From NCBI GenBank assembly GCA_903813345.2, contig CAIIXF020000004.1:3429525-3493524 (forward strand): a stretch of 64,000 nt of DNA. Direction: 5' to 3'. The notes under the pieces are model-generated. The model worked only from the letters and a program-made list of their open reading frames with translations. It did no database searches and was not told where the DNA came from. Made by a program: the position numbers and the translations under genes. Origin of the DNA: Owenia fusiformis. Lineage: Eukaryota; Annelida; Polychaeta; Sabellida; Oweniidae. Shown in pieces: positions 35,839 to 48,446 of this stretch (its first letter is position 1; the number at the start of each line of letters is the position of its first letter).

Positions 35839-38613
35839 AATATTGCCTGCAGTAGTATTATTACCGCCGTTAATAACCAGGACTGAAACAGCAAGAAAAT
35901 CTTACGCATTGAACGATATCTAATTTCCCGGGCAAAATTGCCGGTCATTAATTGCATTCTTGACCGGCAATATCAACCACCAATATGATGTCACATATTG
36001 CTCAGGTCGATATAATAAAATGAATGCCTTCTACACTAGCACTTAAACTTGTCCCGCCAAAATCTTGATCCCGGCTACGGCCCTGAGAGTGCACACATTT
36101 TCCTCTAATGGAGCGTATTCGTATCAATGTAATGTTTGTATTTTTGCGACCTCGCCAGAAATTAATGGTTTTACATTTTGGAATTACTTTTTTAATTATT
36201 CAAAGCCAAGTTTATCATTATATTACGCCTTTCTTTCCCTAGAGGTCTTAACCTTCCCAAAAATCACAAATGGTGATTATTCCCCTATCTTGATACCGTA
36301 ACCTAAAGGACGGGTGTCATTAAGGGCCCTTTTTAGCCCCCAAAGATATCTGATAATAATGCATATCATATTGAAGAAAAATCATTTGTGCTTTATAAAA
36401 ATACAATTTCAGCGAATTTTGACCTTTGATGTTCACACAACAGTCATTTAAAGATCATATACCATTTTTGGTGTTTTTACAAAAAATTCTTTATTTATTG
36501 TTGTCTAAGTAAATAGTATATAAATATTAACCAATTTAAATATATAAAAATGTAATATATGAAATACTGAAGAAAAGATACGATTAAAATTATTTTCATG
36601 GAAAAGCACATAGAGCAATATTGACAAAATGCAAATGCTATTTTGGTAGGTTCTGGGCTAGCAATGGGTACATTTCAACTGTGACTGTAATGGATTACTA
36701 TTGACTTTTATCAGCATCACAGGGCAACATTTAAGCAACTTAAATACAAGGAAAATCAAAGATTTCCTCTCATTTCTAAAACGAGGAACAAAAGCATGAA
36801 TTCAAGGAAAATAAATGATGGCCTGTGCAAAAATATATAACATATGAGAAAGTTGTGGCACAGTAAAGGATATGTATAGGATATTATATGATTTTAAATG
36901 ATTTTATCTTTATCTCCGAGTTGATATCAATATCTTGCCAAGTTAGAATAGTGAATTAGCGCAGATATTGATATCAATGAGTTGGATTAACACAATATCA
37001 CGAAAATTCATAGGATGTTCTATTTTTCCCATAGTTCACCTCTAAAACTAAACAAAACATATCAAAACAACATCCATTCATCCCCGTGATGTCATGAAAT
37101 CACTATGTAACAAAACACATCATATTGGTGGTAGTTTTCAAATCCCTTCCAAAAGGTGATATCTGTGAAATATTTTCCGTATTCCACAGATATCACTTTT
37201 TCCACGCATTTGCAAAATATCACAAATATGTTTTCATGTTACCTAACAGAGCGGAACAGAGTTCAACTATGGGATAACGAATAAAAAATAGGTACATAAT
37301 TGAATTACCACTCCAAAAATATTAAATATGAGGGTTTAAAGAAAGAATATTGAATATGAGATTCAAAAAGACAAGTGGCCTCATGTATCACATTACCCAA
37401 ACCCCAGATCCTCGATGTCATATATACTTATATACTGTATATCAATGTTATTTACTGGGAGGATTAAATATGGAGTGTATAGCAATGGTCAATACGATAT
37501 TTCCAGATAGATATTTTTCCCTAGAAGCGGAACCCAAACTCAGTCATGACATAGAAGCTAACTTTTGCAATTAATAGAAACTTGTTTTTTATTATATTTT
37601 TGTGTTCTATATTTGAGATGAAATAATATGAGATTCATTTCTACAAGGATGGAACGAGTGTGAACTTGTATATTGAACTATACTCCTTTTCTGAATAAAC
37701 AGAACAACATTTTATCCAAGCCAATTAAGAAAACCAAGGCCAATGACTGTAATTCATGCCCAGTTAAACTAACACAATAACAACTTTTTGTCTGGACTCA
37801 CTTATTATGTAAGAATGAATTGTATTACTGTTTACTGCATTAAATGTCAAGTATACGATCTGTATTTAATTTCAAATTCCTATCTCACTTATCGAAGGTA
37901 TACAAGAAATGTTATTTTGAAACAAATTCAGCACAACCAAAACCATGTCCACATATATGACAAATCCAAGATGGCTGCCACAATTTTAGATCCATGCAGA
38001 TGTGAAGAAGTTAGAAATACACATGGTCCACAAGTTCCATCCCCAATAAAATAGGAAGTTTAAGGTTTTCACACATATCAACTCTATTCCTATATACTTT
38101 ATATTTGTGGTAAGGCTTGTGATCTAGGTAAACTTAGCATGTTCATGTACCTCCTATCCTCTGAAGCTAAAAACAGAAATAGTGACTTCAATTGAGAAAA
38201 ATGAATATTATGGGCTCCATATACATTTTGAGTGGCTGTCCGGCTTAAGTTAGATACTACTGATAATCTGAAATTGAAAATTATGTCAAGTTTAGTTCTC
38301 AGCCTCTCATAACGGATAACTTCGAGGTAATTGTGTTGTCACTGCAAAAACCTCTATTTCTTCATCACAAATCTACCATCTTTTGCATCTGTCAAAACCC
38401 TTCATTTCATGTTAATTTTCAGACTTTTGCTTGTGCCATCATTAAATATATATATTCAACTTGTTATTCAGAATATTTTAAGAACTTTTCATGAATTTTT
38501 TTATTTTCACACTTTTGAAAAAATGACTAAGTCAGAGAATGGCCTCTTAATGGCATGTCCCCTTTGGGGGCGAAGCTGATGAAAAATGTTTTAATTTCTT
38601 TTTCATGTTACAG
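35839..38613. other. Intron 1 of gene B, 3' part
   Basis: About 36045-36190 (CTTGTCCCGCCAAAATCTTG...CTCTAATGGAGCGTAT) matches gene C intron 1 at 52620-52770. The rest is AT-rich with no supported gene. Confidence 0.45.
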
Positions 38614-41600
38614 ATGGGGTCACCTTCGACCATTTTCTTTGGCGTTGTGGTGATTTTGGTTTGCATTGTAATTGCTGAAGTGAAATCGTTTCACCTTGAC
38701 ACTACTCTTGTTGAATATGCTCTTGCTGTCGAATCTCCTCTTGCAGCAGATTTTTCTAATAGGTTGCTAATTTTTAATGAGACTTTATTTTTAAAGAGTC
38801 AAACCTATTTATTGTATTGTTCTAGTTATTAGTCGTTTTTTATTCATTGTGATACATAATAAGACTTGGTTTGATATTTTTTATCAAATCGGCATTATTG
38901 ATTCTAAAATATGCAATTTTTGTTGTGATTTTATTATCATCAAAATGCAAAATTGACAGGAATGTAATTACAATCTTTTAACGATAATTTTCATAATTTA
39001 GTGCATTTGGGTCAATTTACGATAATTGTGATATTTCTAAAGATACAAAATTCGAGAAATATTCGAAATATTCACATGGCGATGATTTTTTTCTTGAATT
39101 GCAAAGGAAACGCATTATATTTCATAAATTCGTGAGCGGCATCATTTGAATTATATTGATATTTCGTAACTTGAGCAATTTGCAAAGCCATGATTTTATT
39201 AAGTCTAGTTTAATTTCAAACGCGATATTATTTATCACGTCTGTGAGTGTCAAACACATAATTAACATGTTTTTGCAGATTTAAGTATCGAATTATGATC
39301 ATATGTGAAACTAAGAGTGAAATATATTGTTTCCTAGTTTAGCAATGACTAGTACCTTGCTCTTATTTAAATATAAACAAAAAATACAAATATAACTAAC
39401 TGTTGATTGTACGTTCATATTTCACATCATTTTAGTCATTTTTCTCCTCTAACAAATGCTTAATAGAGTATTTCAAATTGACAATTAAGTATTTTCAATT
39501 AAGTATTTTCATGCCCAAAATAATAATCTTAAAATATTTTTCCAAAATACGATGTTTTAATAATTATGTGACTAAAACATATCAAACATCACGCTTTCAA
39601 GAGCTGGTCGCACATGCATTTTATTAACATGCTGAAAAATGCTGAAAAATATCAAATATCATGCTGAAACTTATCAACGCAATTAAAACATTAATTAAGT
39701 TCAGAAATCCGAGTTTATATTTATATACAAAATAAAATATTTGTTAATTGTCTAAAAGTCCATCATTTAAGCAATATTTGTTAAAAAAGATGAGCAATAT
39801 TCCAATTAAGCACCTTGTGGTGATGATTACTTGAAATCATGAAAACAAAAAATAACACATTGCTTGTCCATGAAATCAACGTATATGTCGCAGTCTCTAG
39901 TACAACAAAAGATTTTTAAAACATCAATTATCGTTAATTGGCCCATTTGTAGAAAATACTGTCGACGAAGATATAAGATATTGTGATGAACAATCTACAA
40001 AGTCCTAGAGGTAAATGGATATATCATTTAAATATGTACCTTTAGATATTAAAATATTCTCCTTTACAGAAATAGTGTTTATCACAAACGGCAAGATGGT
40101 CCCTCGCCCACTGTGCCTGGTATTCCAACACATTTTCCAATACATTTTCCGTAAGTACGAAAGTAGGTTGTTCCAACCGTCATCATTGCGCTAAGGTTAG
40201 AAATGCCTCTGTACTAATTATGACAATTAGTCCGGATGTGAAGTGCCATATTTTAAGTGAAGGTGGAAATGCTTATTATATGAATTTTTTTGCATTTTCT
40301 GTTAAAACATGATATCCATATTCAGAAACTGTCGGATGCCCAACGAGCATCTTTGAGGAATTTTTTTGGTGGCCATTTTGAATTTTCACACGTTTTATGT
40401 ATTTTAGCTAGCATATTAAAACAGAAAACTAGCATACACATAAACATATCTTGCTGTTTTTTCTATAATAGAGTTTTAATTTGATGTATACCAATATGTT
40501 AGGTTCCAAAAATGTTTCTTGACAAAAATAAAAAAAATTCAAGATGGCTGCCAACCTTACAATTCATGAAATGTCTCATTCTGTGATAATATCAAATTGA
40601 TATTAGTGTTTCCTACAAAATTATCAATAAATAATACTAAATACATCTGATTATGATCTCTTTCTCACATATAAAATATCTGAAATGAGTAAAAAGTAAT
40701 CTACATAATAATAATAATGATGTTCCACAAGGGTCATTTCTTGGTGCTATATATATCTTGAATTTATGAATTATCTTCTTTTACTTAGATTTCATCAAGG
40801 ATTTCCTCAATAAATCCTCGTCAGTTTCTTCCAATTCCTGTTCAGTTACTGTCTAAAAGTCCATCATTTAAGCAATATTTGTTAAAAAAAGATGAGCAAT
40901 ATTCCAAACAAGTACCTTGTGGTGATAATCACTTGAAATCTTGAATAAAAATAACACATTGCATGTCGATGAAATCAACGTATATGTCGCAGTCTCTAGT
41001 ACAACAAAAGATTTTTAAAATATCAATTATCGTTGATTGTAGAAAATACTGCCGACGAAGATATAATTTATTGTGATGAACAATCTACAAAGTCCTGGGA
41101 GTAAATGGCTATTACATTCAAATATGTACTTAAATATATTAAAAAAAATTATTTTACAGAAATAGTGTTTATCGCAAACGGCAAGATGGTCCCTCGCCAT
41201 CTGTGCCTGGTATCCCGACACTAAATATAGATGTTCCGATGTACGAAACTAGGGTGTCCACACAGCCCAAGCCATCATTGCACTAAGGTTAGAAATGCCT
41301 CTTCACTAATTACGACTTTGGTTTGGCGTGTTCTTATTGGGGGCTAATTTACTTTATGACTACTGGATACAGGGTGGGGCAAAAACGCCACTTTTTTAAA
41401 ATGCTATAACTTTTTTAATGTTTGATATTAAATCATAATTTGCATACCAAATAAAACTTGAGGTTGTTATCTAGCCATGTATCATGAATTTTTACTTTTA
41501 GGTTGGAAAATAAAAAAGTTGTAGTGTCTTGAAAAAAGTGGCGTTTTTTTGGCCTACCCTGTAGTTACTCTTACATGTTCCTCATTTTTTTGTTCTTCTT

Positions 41601-43745
41601 CGTTTTGTAACATTTTATTTTTTTTGGCTTCGTCTTCTGACACTTGCGCATACATTTGAACAATGTGAGACATGTTAAAGTATCAAAACAGACTCTCAAT
41701 ATTCAGAACTCGACATTGATCAGAAACCTTACTATACCAATAAGAAAGTACGAATTGCAAAAGGAAAGGCTGAACAATGGAAATTTGTTTGGTATGTTAC
41801 GCGAAATATGGCTTATATGTATGGTTGCGCAGTATTTGTGATACGGGTGAATTAGCCATACTCACCTTCGGTATATGGCATATTCCACAGGTGAGTTTGA
41901 TATATTCCGCAGTGAATTTGCGATACATTGATTTCAGTGAATATCCTATACTCACCTGTGAAATATGTCATACTCACTTGGGGAATATGCCATATATCGC
42001 AGGTGAGTATGACATTTACTGCAGGTGAAAACGTGATACAGAAGGCCTTGATTTTGTTGGTTGCAAGAATCGGCTCTAAATGTAAAACTACGCTGGATTT
42101 GTTGCGCAGTAAACACGATACAAACATATGTCATATTTTGCAATGAATATGGCATGTTCACCTGCGGTAAAAGACATACTGACTAACCAATGAGAAAGCG
42201 ATGCAGAAGTACGCATTTACATCGATTTAACAAATGGGCAAAAGTAAACTATTATATCAATAAATGAATCAACAGTTCAGTGTACTGAATATATCAACTA
42301 ATACAAAGGAATAACATACGCAAGTGGTACCTAGCCCCTTAAGGCTAGGCACAAACGCTTTCGAACCCCTCACTCCATTCGGTCGTTCGGAGTACAGAAA
42401 ACGTTTGAGCCTAGCCCTACAGTGTGTATTGGACGATATTACCCCTGCTCTTCGGTCTATATTTCTTAAGTAGACCATGTGTATTAAAGAAGCTTGCACA
42501 TGCCATTTGAAATGTAACACAAGTCAGTCAAAAAATTAAAATATGATACTTAGGTGGTTCAAAAAGTTTTGCAGTTGATGCCATAACTTCAAGGAAAAAA
42601 GAACTTTTACAATGAAACTTGGTACACATATGTGTTATACATTTACACATTATATGTTAAAATTTGGGACCTCAATTTTTATTGGTTCTTGAGTTATGGT
42701 TGCTATGGTAACCAGAGTGGTGGGTACCATGTTCAACCCGAAATTACGTTTTTCCAAATGGTTTTCTTGCTTGAATAAACTCTTTGTAAAGTGGCAATTA
42801 GCAGGTGTAAGTGTCTTTTGGAAAAGATAAAAGTTCTTATAGAGCAGGACAGACATATTTCATTAGAGGAAATAAGTGATTTACTGGATATATCTAAGGG
42901 GTCCTGCCATACAATTGTCACAAAGATCTTGAATAAGCGGTATGTTGCAGCAAAGTGGGTTCCAAAGTTCCTCACAGTGGAGCAAAAGGAAGCGCGTCTT
43001 GCAGCATCTATGCAATTTCTGGATACGTTTTGGCATAATTTCCAAATGCTCCCTGAACCAGTTCATAAGTCTCTTGCAAAGTCTTGCCATTTTGAGCCAT
43101 GCGCTGTATCAGATTTCTATGCTTCCATTTCATCAATTTGGCTGGTGTGGAAACATCTGCCATTTTGAAAAATTTGGAAAAAAATTCAAAATTTCCTCAC
43201 TTTTCCATCTCAATTTTCCAACTGGGTTTTGGACAGTATATATCACAAAGGAACTTATCGTGTCACTTGTCTATTGTGATGTCATAGAGAAAATCAGAAA
43301 AATTGAAGAATTTGAAGAAAAATAGCCACCCAAAGACACTTACACTTGCTAATTGCCACTTACGAAGAGTTTATTCAAGCAAGAAAACTATTTGGAAAAA
43401 CGTAATTTCGGGTTGAACATGGTACCCACCACTCTGGTTACCATAGCAACCATATCTCAAGAACCAATCAGAATTGAGGTCCCAAATTTTACCATATAAT
43501 GTATAAATATATAACATATATGTGTACCAAGTTTCATTGCAAAAGTCCTATTTTCCTAGAAGTTATGGCATCAACTGCAAAACTTTTTGAACCACCTAAG
43601 TAACTGCTTCTTTATATCGTTTCACTACTGTACAAAATCGTTTCACTACTGCACATGACATAAAATAACACCATCAATTAGTCATGCAATGTGTTGTATA
43701 TTTTTCAGAAGAGCAGGTGTTGTTGAAGAAGAGTTGACTGCATAG
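38614..43745 (+). CDS. Peptide gene B: secreted proline-rich peptide precursor with duplicated peptide exon
   Basis: Coding exons 38614-38762, 40070-40150, 41160-41240 (duplicate) and 43709-43745. Exon 2 encodes a signal peptide (MGSPSTIFFGVVVILVCIV, then IAEVKS) and an acidic spacer ending ADFSNR. The 81-nt exon 3 encodes NSVYHKR, a classical dibasic site, then QDGPSPTVPGIP and THFPIHF. Its duplicate encodes NSVYRKR, then QDGPSPSVPGIP. The last exon gives RAGVVEEELTA and TAG. All exons start and end in phase 2, so using either exon 3 copy gives 88 residues and using both gives 115 residues with two peptide modules. Q after KR could form pyroglutamate. Without splicing at GTAAGT 40151 the frame stops at TAA 40151-40153 minus one base register. 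Poly(A) signal AATAAA at 43784. The function is unknown. Confidence 0.66.
39745..41300 (+). repeat. 450-bp tandem duplication carrying the peptide exon of gene B
   Basis: GTCTAAAAGTCCATCATTTA at about 39749 recurs at 40852. Both copies run through AACGTATATGTCGCAGTCTC and TTTACAGAAATAGTGTTTAT to the end of the peptide exon. Spacing is about 1.1 kb. Coding differences include a His/Arg change before the KR site and a diverged 3' half. Confidence 0.82.
41370..41561. mobile_element. Mariner-like MITE (192 bp, TA target)
   Basis: CAGGGTGGGGCAAAAACGCC at the left and GGCGTTTTTTTGGCCTACCCTG at the right are inverted ends bracketed by TA dinucleotides (41368 and 41562). There is no ORF. The size and TA duplication fit a Tc1/mariner-type non-autonomous element. 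Confidence 0.7.
41846..42165. mobile_element. TACTCACCTGCGG-type element, copy in gene B
   Basis: Same structure as 29626-29945 (GGGTGAATTAGCC at the left, GGCATGTTCACCTGCGG at the right) and at the orthologous position. Copy 3 of the GGCTAGGCACAAA repeat follows at 42343-42416. Confidence 0.6.
42549..43600. mobile_element. Internally deleted mariner element with long TIRs (1052 bp)
   Basis: Begins CTTAGGTGGTTCAAAAAG and ends CTTTTTGAACCACCTAAG, flanked by TA on both sides (42547-42548 and 43601-43602). The inverted repeats extend imperfectly for about 260 bp on each side. Between them lies a fragment of mariner transposase. It is inserted in the last intron of peptide gene B; gene A lacks it at the same place. 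Confidence 0.85.
42791..43168 (+). pseudogene. Mariner transposase remnant, helix-turn-helix region
   Basis: The frame reads a mariner-like paired HTH: HISLEEISDLLDISKGSCHT, then KRYVAAKWVPKFLT and EQKEARLAASMQFLD, the standard N-terminal half of mariner transposases. The frame then loses similarity and stops. The DDD catalytic core is missing because the element is deleted to about 1 kb and the right TIR follows. The start lies inside the left TIR. It cannot encode an active enzyme. Confidence 0.8.
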
Positions 43746-43968
43746 TGCGTAACCAGATAATATTCTAAATGATATTTATTTGAAATAAAACAATACAATT
43801 TCAAACGTATTGATATCATGTTTATGTTTAATTGCTCTTTAATACACACAAATATACAAAACATGAGTGGGTAACACTTTAAAACTATGTATTGCCTACA
43901 AAAGCTTTACAATAAAGGTGTGTTGTCATACCTGTTAAAGTACAGAGTATATGTTGTTTTATGACAGT

Positions 43969-46255
43969 GTAACGGCCCAGTATTGAATACTGGGGCCGTT
44001 CCTTAGTTATTTTTAAGTTATTTCTAAAGTTTGGTGTATATACTTACTTTTTAGGTTGGGTAAAACTCTGGCACAGCTTGTGATTTTAGTCAAATTAACT
44101 TATTTTTGGTCATTTTCAAATTTTTGTATTTTTTGTTTTTCCGCCATGTTTGTTTTGGTTCAAAATCTCTAACGCGAGATTTCGTTTGTTCTGTTATGTT
44201 CGGCTACTTACTCATATTTAATCTACATCACACAAGCTCACATACTTTGTCAATATTCACTTTAGTTTTCTTAATATCTTTCATCCTTATAGGGGTGATT
44301 GTGATCCCTTATTTCTCATTGTTGCCAGTTTTGACTTCTATGTCAAGGGGTCTCTTCTCGCGAGATGATTGTGAAACGTGTTGTTCTGATCAAGAAGACG
44401 GATTACTTTCACTCGTGCCCGTATTCAGTTATTACCGTGTTAGGATAACTTCGCAACGTATAACCATGTCCGAGTTGTCGTCTGATGTTGCTGCATCTGG
44501 ACAGGCTATATAAGCTCATTTTATTGTACTTAGCTAACTTTTAATGCATTGAAGTAAATGGCCATTTTGAGTCTATTTCCAAATTTTTTCGTCAATTCTT
44601 CCTTGTTTCTGTAGTTTTGAGCCTTTGAGGGTGGGTGAGACCCACTATGACAGACCCATACGATCACCCAGTTAAGACAGGAACGTTTTGATACCGCTTT
44701 TAGTGACTTTAGTATGAAGAGCTAGGTGAATTTATAGCCTGATCTAGCATTGACCAGCCTTTTACAGCTACATCAGCTCTTTCTAGTTTAGCTCCAAGTG
44801 ACGTCATTTCTAGCTATTATCAGCTAAGCTCTCCTGCTAGCCTTTTACAGCCAATATATTGCAAAACTAGTGCCAGGGTATTCAGATACATAGCATATGC
44901 AGTAGTGACAACTTACCATTGAGGTGTATATGCATTGATATATATGTTTATCAGTTATTCCTGAAATAGAGTAAGTAATTTGTTGATTGGTTGTTTTTTT
45001 ATTATTAGTGAGTGTTGAGAGAACTCACTTATTCCCCCTCCCATTTATATTTGACTTCTATTAGCACAAGTTATACACATAACTTCTAGCACAGTCCCAT
45101 ATATTAACTACAGGTGTATCAATATTGACCCCCTCCCCCTCCTCCAGTCAACTAGGTACCTTGCTAGATTTGGCCGGAACCCCCGATACGCTAGATGTGG
45201 CTAGAATACCTGATATGCTAGAAGTGGCTTGAGTACCCAATAAAATTGGTGATACAGTTGCATGCACATAGGTACCTTGCTAGAAGTGGCTAGAATATCC
45301 ATCACCTTAATTATTTAGGACTTTTACACGCACAAAGGTACCTTGCTAGAAGTGGCTAGAATACCCATCTCCTTGATTGCTACTATTACACGCATATAGG
45401 TACCTTGCTAGAAGTAGCTAGAATACCCATCACCTTAATTATGACTTTTACACGCAAAAAGGTACCTTGCTAGAAGTGGCTAGAATACTCATCACCTTAA
45501 TTGAGACTATTACACGCACATAGGTACCTAGCTAGAAGTAGCTAGAATACCCATCACATTAGTTGAGACTATTACACGCACATAGGTACCTAGCTAGAAG
45601 TGGCTAGAATACCTGATATGCTAGAAGTGGCTGGAGTACCCAATAAAATTGGTGATACAATTGCATGCACATAGGTACCTTGCTAGAAGTGGCTAGAATA
45701 CCCATCACCTTAATTAGGACTCTTACATGTCAATAGGTACCTTGCTAGAAGTGGCTAGACTACCCATATCCTTAGTTGAGACTATTACACGCACATAGGT
45801 ACCTTGCTAGAAGTGCCTAGAATACCCATCACCTTAATTGAGACTATTACACGCACATATGCACCTTGCTAGAAGTGGCTAGAACACCGATACCTTAAGT
45901 GATACAGTTGCATGCACATATGTACCTTGCTAGAAGTGGCTAGACTACCCATATCCTTAGTTGAGACTATTACACGCACATAGGTACCTTGCTAGAAGTG
46001 CCTAGAATACCCATCACCTTAATTGAGACTATTACACGCACATATGCACCTTGCTAGAAGTGGCTAGAACACCGATACCTTAAGTGATACAGTTGCATGC
46101 ACATAGGTACCTTGCTAGAAGTGGCTAGATTACTCGATACCTTAATTCAGGCAATTGCATACACATAAGCACCTTGCTAGAAGTGGCTAACACCTCTCGT
46201 AAAACAATATTAGTAACACACATTTATTACACTAATTGAGTATATAAACCATAAT
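43969..46255. mobile_element. Insertion of uncertain class between genes B and C
   Basis: Where gene A is followed directly by the sequence at 30381, gene B is followed by TGTAACGGCCCAGTATTGAA, with an immediate hairpin (ACGGCCCAGTATT / AATACTGGGGCCGT), about 1.1 kb of unique DNA and a minisatellite, before the Harbinger-type insert. The TG start hints at an LTR or a Helitron-like end. The right boundary is not seen. A frame at 44106-44513 (hydrophobic, ending MSELSSDVAASGQAI) is without recognised homology. Confidence 0.4.
45160..46195. repeat. 62-bp minisatellite (GGTACCTTGCTAGAAGTGGC)
   Basis: About sixteen units of TAGGTACCTTGCTAGAAGTG, then GCTAGAATACCCATCACCTT, then AATTGAGACTATTACACGCA. 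A higher-order repeat of about 185 bp is visible where a GATACAGTTGCATGCACAT variant recurs (45780-46110). No ORF. Confidence 0.9.
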
Positions 46256-46589
46256 AGAGAGATTTCGCACATACGTGAACGTCAATGTAAAATACCTTCC
46301 CTTTAATTCTTGGCGTGGCAAGCCAGTATAAGAGGGGGTAGTTTATTTTGAAACCAAATTGGTGCATTAGGGTCTAACTGAAACATGAAGGGTAGTTGTA
46401 GGGATTTCAAGCTAACAAACCCATAAAATGTGAACATAAGAAGTAAGTTCTGTATAAAATAATAATGTATATTTATTGGTATCTGAAGATGCATGAAGTA
46501 ACAAATAGTAGATGGTGTTTGCGTGCTAAGGCGAATGGTGTTAAAGGGGAATAAGGCTAAGGGTTGAAGAAGTTGAAGGATAATTGAAG

Positions 46590-46770
46590 AATCTGAAGAC
46601 TTTAAAGACTGAATGAGGGCGTTGAAGACTTTGACGACTAAATGAGGGCGTTGAAGACTTTGAAGACTAAATGAAGGAGTTGAAGACTATGAAGACTAAA
46701 TGAAGGAGTTGAAGACTATGATGACTAAATGTAGGAGTTGAAGACTTTGAAGACTAAATGTAGCAAATGA
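46590..46770. repeat. Tandem repeat of about 30 bp (GTTGAAGACTTTGAAGACTA)
   Basis: Roughly six copies of TTGAAGACTTTGAAGACTAA followed by ATGAGGGCG or ATGAAGGAG, decaying towards 46770. Inside the non-autonomous Harbinger element. Confidence 0.8.
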
Positions 46771-48122
46771 AGACAATTTGAGAAATTATGGGTAAAATCG
46801 AAACTAATTGCTTAAAAAGTAAAGTAAATGGCTGTGACTGAATTAATGAACACTCGTAACAACTTAACACACATGATAAGACTCGAAGGCAATTTATCAA
46901 TTTTCCAGACAATCTATCCATACCGTGACCTTGGCTATGAAAGTTAGAAAAATTGTCAGGAAAACCCCAGCAGCACTGCCCGGAACTGAGTAAAAACCTG
47001 ATATGAAACGTTGAATACCAAACTCACAAAAGTAATGTTTAAACAACCAATGAACAGCCAGCAATGCTGAGCAGTTGCCACATAAATAGTTTTCAATAGA
47101 CACACTTGAATGCATATACACATAAATACATGTTGCTGTTCGATTTAAGCAAAGAGAGTAAGATTAACAATAATGTGTCATTCACAGTTAAATACTACAC
47201 TTAAATAGTACATAGAGCTTGATGAACATAAACAACAGTTATTGAAATACAATGGAGATTTGTTACATCAACTTATAACGTATACTTATACTTATAGGTA
47301 AACGTACAAGGTGTTTCATAATGTGGGCTTTTCGTCAGGAAAGATCTTCTCGGACTGTAATAAATAAAGGTCATTTGTTGAGCTCCTGAATGGATCGTTT
47401 CCAGTAATTGCTAGAAACTAATGGTTTGATTGGTTTTCAAATTGATGGTTAAAGTATTTGAATGGATACTGTTCCTACTCAGCCAATTAATTTTAAAAAA
47501 TGCTTGCGGTCAATTGTTCCACACACATGTAGGTAAAGCTTTATACGGAGATCCAACTGTATACGTTTATCATCTCGTATATATACCGTTTTGTAAGTTC
47601 ATTGAACTTATACTGATCATGAAAACTTTGAAATAATCAACTTGTTTATGTAATGACTCACTCTAAAGGATTATGAGTCACTTTCAAGGATCGTGTTTAT
47701 ACTACACTACAACTACTAGGACACGGAAGCAAGCATTTAATTATAACTTTGCATAATCTACACGTGCAGATGACAGTGCATTCACAGTCTCTAGTTGATG
47801 GAGCTTTTCTTTATCGGGAATAGTTATGTTCCATTAAAGCTGGACTAGACTACGCCCCGGAACGCAATCTTGGGTTGTTTCGGGATTGAACTTTATCATT
47901 TTGAGCTTAATGAAAGATTATAGAATGATGAACAAATGGGGCAAATATTGTGTAGAAATACTTACGATAAATGTGTCATTTCAAAGATTTTTCATTGAAT
48001 TTGCTTCGATCGGAGCCGGCGATATGATTTTGGAAAGGTTTCTAAATGAAGAACGTGACGTCACTTCCGAATCATAGCATTCAAAATAAGTAGCGTTTAA
48101 TTACTTCCACCATTCATAATAA

Positions 48123-48190
48123 TACGGTGGTGTAGCGGTAGAATCCTCGCCGAGCACGCGGGAGGCCCGGGTTTGAATCCCGCATTCGCC
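48123..48190 (+). ncRNA. tRNA-Gly-like sequence, probably a pseudogene or SINE head
   Basis: GGTGGTGTAGCGGTAGAATC, CTCGC-CGAGCAC-GCGGG and a B box GGTTTGAATCC closely resemble a tRNA-Gly body with a 5-bp anticodon stem and a T arm, followed by a T-run like a Pol III terminator. The acceptor stem does not pair (AATACGG versus ATTCGCC), and the loop CGAGCAC lacks U33 and a GCC anticodon. A functional tRNA is unlikely. Confidence 0.5.
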
Positions 48191-48446
48191 TTTTTATTTT
48201 TTTAACTAAATGATTGTTCTTTGATATTACGCAGAAAAAAACAATTTTTAATTTCATGAACTTTATATTAGAGTTTGAAAATGTAAAAACAATATATGTC
48301 AACATATTGCGTTTTGGAGCGATGTGCAGGTTTAAGTACAATTTAAAATTGATTTTAGTAAATATAATAGTTCGACATGACCCTTTAAACTATACGTATA
48401 CGTATAAGTTGTACTTTCACTTATGTGCGAAATCTCTCTAATTTCT

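Larger units (their letters stand above)
46256..48439. mobile_element. Non-autonomous PIF/Harbinger element (2.2 kb)
   Basis: Ends AGAGAGATTTCGCACATA and TATGTGCGAAATCTCTCT are perfect inverted repeats, and AAT flanks both sides (46253-46255 and 48440-48442). The same TIR family and ATT-type 3-bp target duplication bound the full Harbinger at 53564. The interior has no transposase but contains a 30-bp repeat array and a tRNA-like sequence. It sits between genes B and C. Confidence 0.8.

Noticed and set aside
44106-44513. 135-codon hydrophobic frame
   Set aside because: The start is not convincing, there is no recognised domain, and it lies in an inserted element. Kept only as a note in that element.
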